Positions 5,807 through 6,074 of a DNA stretch of 6,074 nucleotides are shown here, piece by piece (position 1 is the first letter of the stretch; the number at the start of each line of letters is the position of its first letter). The position numbers and the translations under genes were made by a program. The notes under the pieces were generated by a model. The model was not told where the DNA came from and made no database searches. It saw only the letters and a program-made list of their open reading frames with translations. Source of the DNA: Puniceicoccaceae bacterium. Lineage in GTDB: Bacteria > Verrucomicrobiota > Verrucomicrobiia > Opitutales > Coraliomargaritaceae. The stretch covers positions 1 through 6,074 of the forward strand of contig PWZW01000237.1 in the NCBI GenBank assembly GCA_003567255.1, in the 5' to 3' direction.

Positions 5807-6074
5807 ATGCCCGCCAATCCTCGCAGCCATCAAGCCCGGCTTATTCTCGCCTTTTTCCTATCTTTAATATTGGCGAAATGCGCCTTAGCCGAGGCTGCGA
5901 GCCTACACTACCAATTGGACTTTAGTTCCGCCATCTACATTTGGGCGCCCTCGCTCTTGTTAAGTGGTCTTTTCCTCTACCTCTACGCAGCCGGACCCGG
6001 CTCGCCTTTTGCCCACGCTACCAAATCTCTGCCCAACCTGGTGCTGTGGGCTTCCACTTGGATTGCGCTTGCCC
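5807..6074 (+). CDS. Unrecognised membrane protein, N-terminal part, cut by window edge
   Basis: An open frame of 89 residues that runs to the window end without a stop. It starts MPANPRSHQARLI: a short polar, basic lead, then a hydrophobic segment at about 12-29 (signal anchor or first helix), a second at about 43-62 (AIYIWAPSLLLSGLFLYLY), and the start of a third from about 77. A Gly/Pro loop (AAGPGSPFAH) lies between the second and third. The pattern suggests a multi-pass inner-membrane protein; I cannot assign a family from this part. The ATG at 5807 is preceded in frame by GTG at 5798, a possible earlier start; the frame is closed by a TAA at 5750-5752. No Shine-Dalgarno sequence is seen. 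It lies 58 bases after the DUF983 gene on the same strand, so it may belong to that unit, with a hairpin between. Confidence 0.65.
   Translation, partial: MPANPRSHQARLILAFFLSLILAKCALAEAASLHYQLDFSSAIYIWAPSLLLSGLFLYLYAAGPGSPFAHATKSLPNLVLWASTWIALA

Overview
The window is an ordinary-looking stretch of bacterial chromosome. It holds eight protein genes: dnaJ and grpE on the minus strand, then six genes reading right on the plus strand. No RNA genes, insertion sequences, CRISPR arrays or phage genes are visible. Composition is moderate in GC and fairly even. None of the eight starts has a recognisable Shine-Dalgarno sequence. Together with the secreted FecR-domain protein and the ctaG/DUF983 pair, this would fit Verrucomicrobiota (perhaps Opitutae/Puniceicoccales) or a neighbouring phylum. 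That placement is an impression from gene content, not a demonstrated assignment.

Layout. At the left (1-1046, minus strand) grpE is followed after 6 bases by dnaJ, which runs off the window edge. This is a compact chaperone operon encoding the nucleotide exchange factor and J-protein partners of DnaK; dnaK itself is not in the window. A divergent intergenic region (1047-1240) separates it from carA, the glutaminase subunit of carbamoyl-phosphate synthetase; carB does not follow. On the minus strand this region contains a sequence resembling a sigma-32-type heat-shock promoter facing grpE. Next comes a 277-residue secreted FecR-domain protein that is not accompanied by a sigma factor or TonB receptor.

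The 3410-3529 gap holds a small interrupted palindrome and a strong 9-bp GC-rich hairpin. The hairpin ends only 12 bases before the start of an EamA/DMT-family permease gene, an unusual arrangement. The permease gene is followed after 45 bases by ctaG (a membrane assembly factor for the copper-containing cytochrome c oxidase). ctaG overlaps a small DUF983 membrane protein gene that carries a zinc-ribbon-like CxxC pair. A 58-base gap with a hairpin and a 10-bp palindrome precedes the last gene, an unrecognised membrane protein cut by the right edge.

How they work together: GrpE and DnaJ serve the DnaK folding cycle. CarA feeds pyrimidine and arginine synthesis. CtaG, and perhaps the DUF983 protein, belong to respiratory oxidase biogenesis. 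The FecR-like protein, the permease and the last protein have no assignable substrate or partner. I found no clear novel multi-gene system; the points most worth a second look are regulatory (the heat-shock-like promoter, the hairpin abutting the permease start, the absent ribosome binding sites) and the orphan FecR-like protein.
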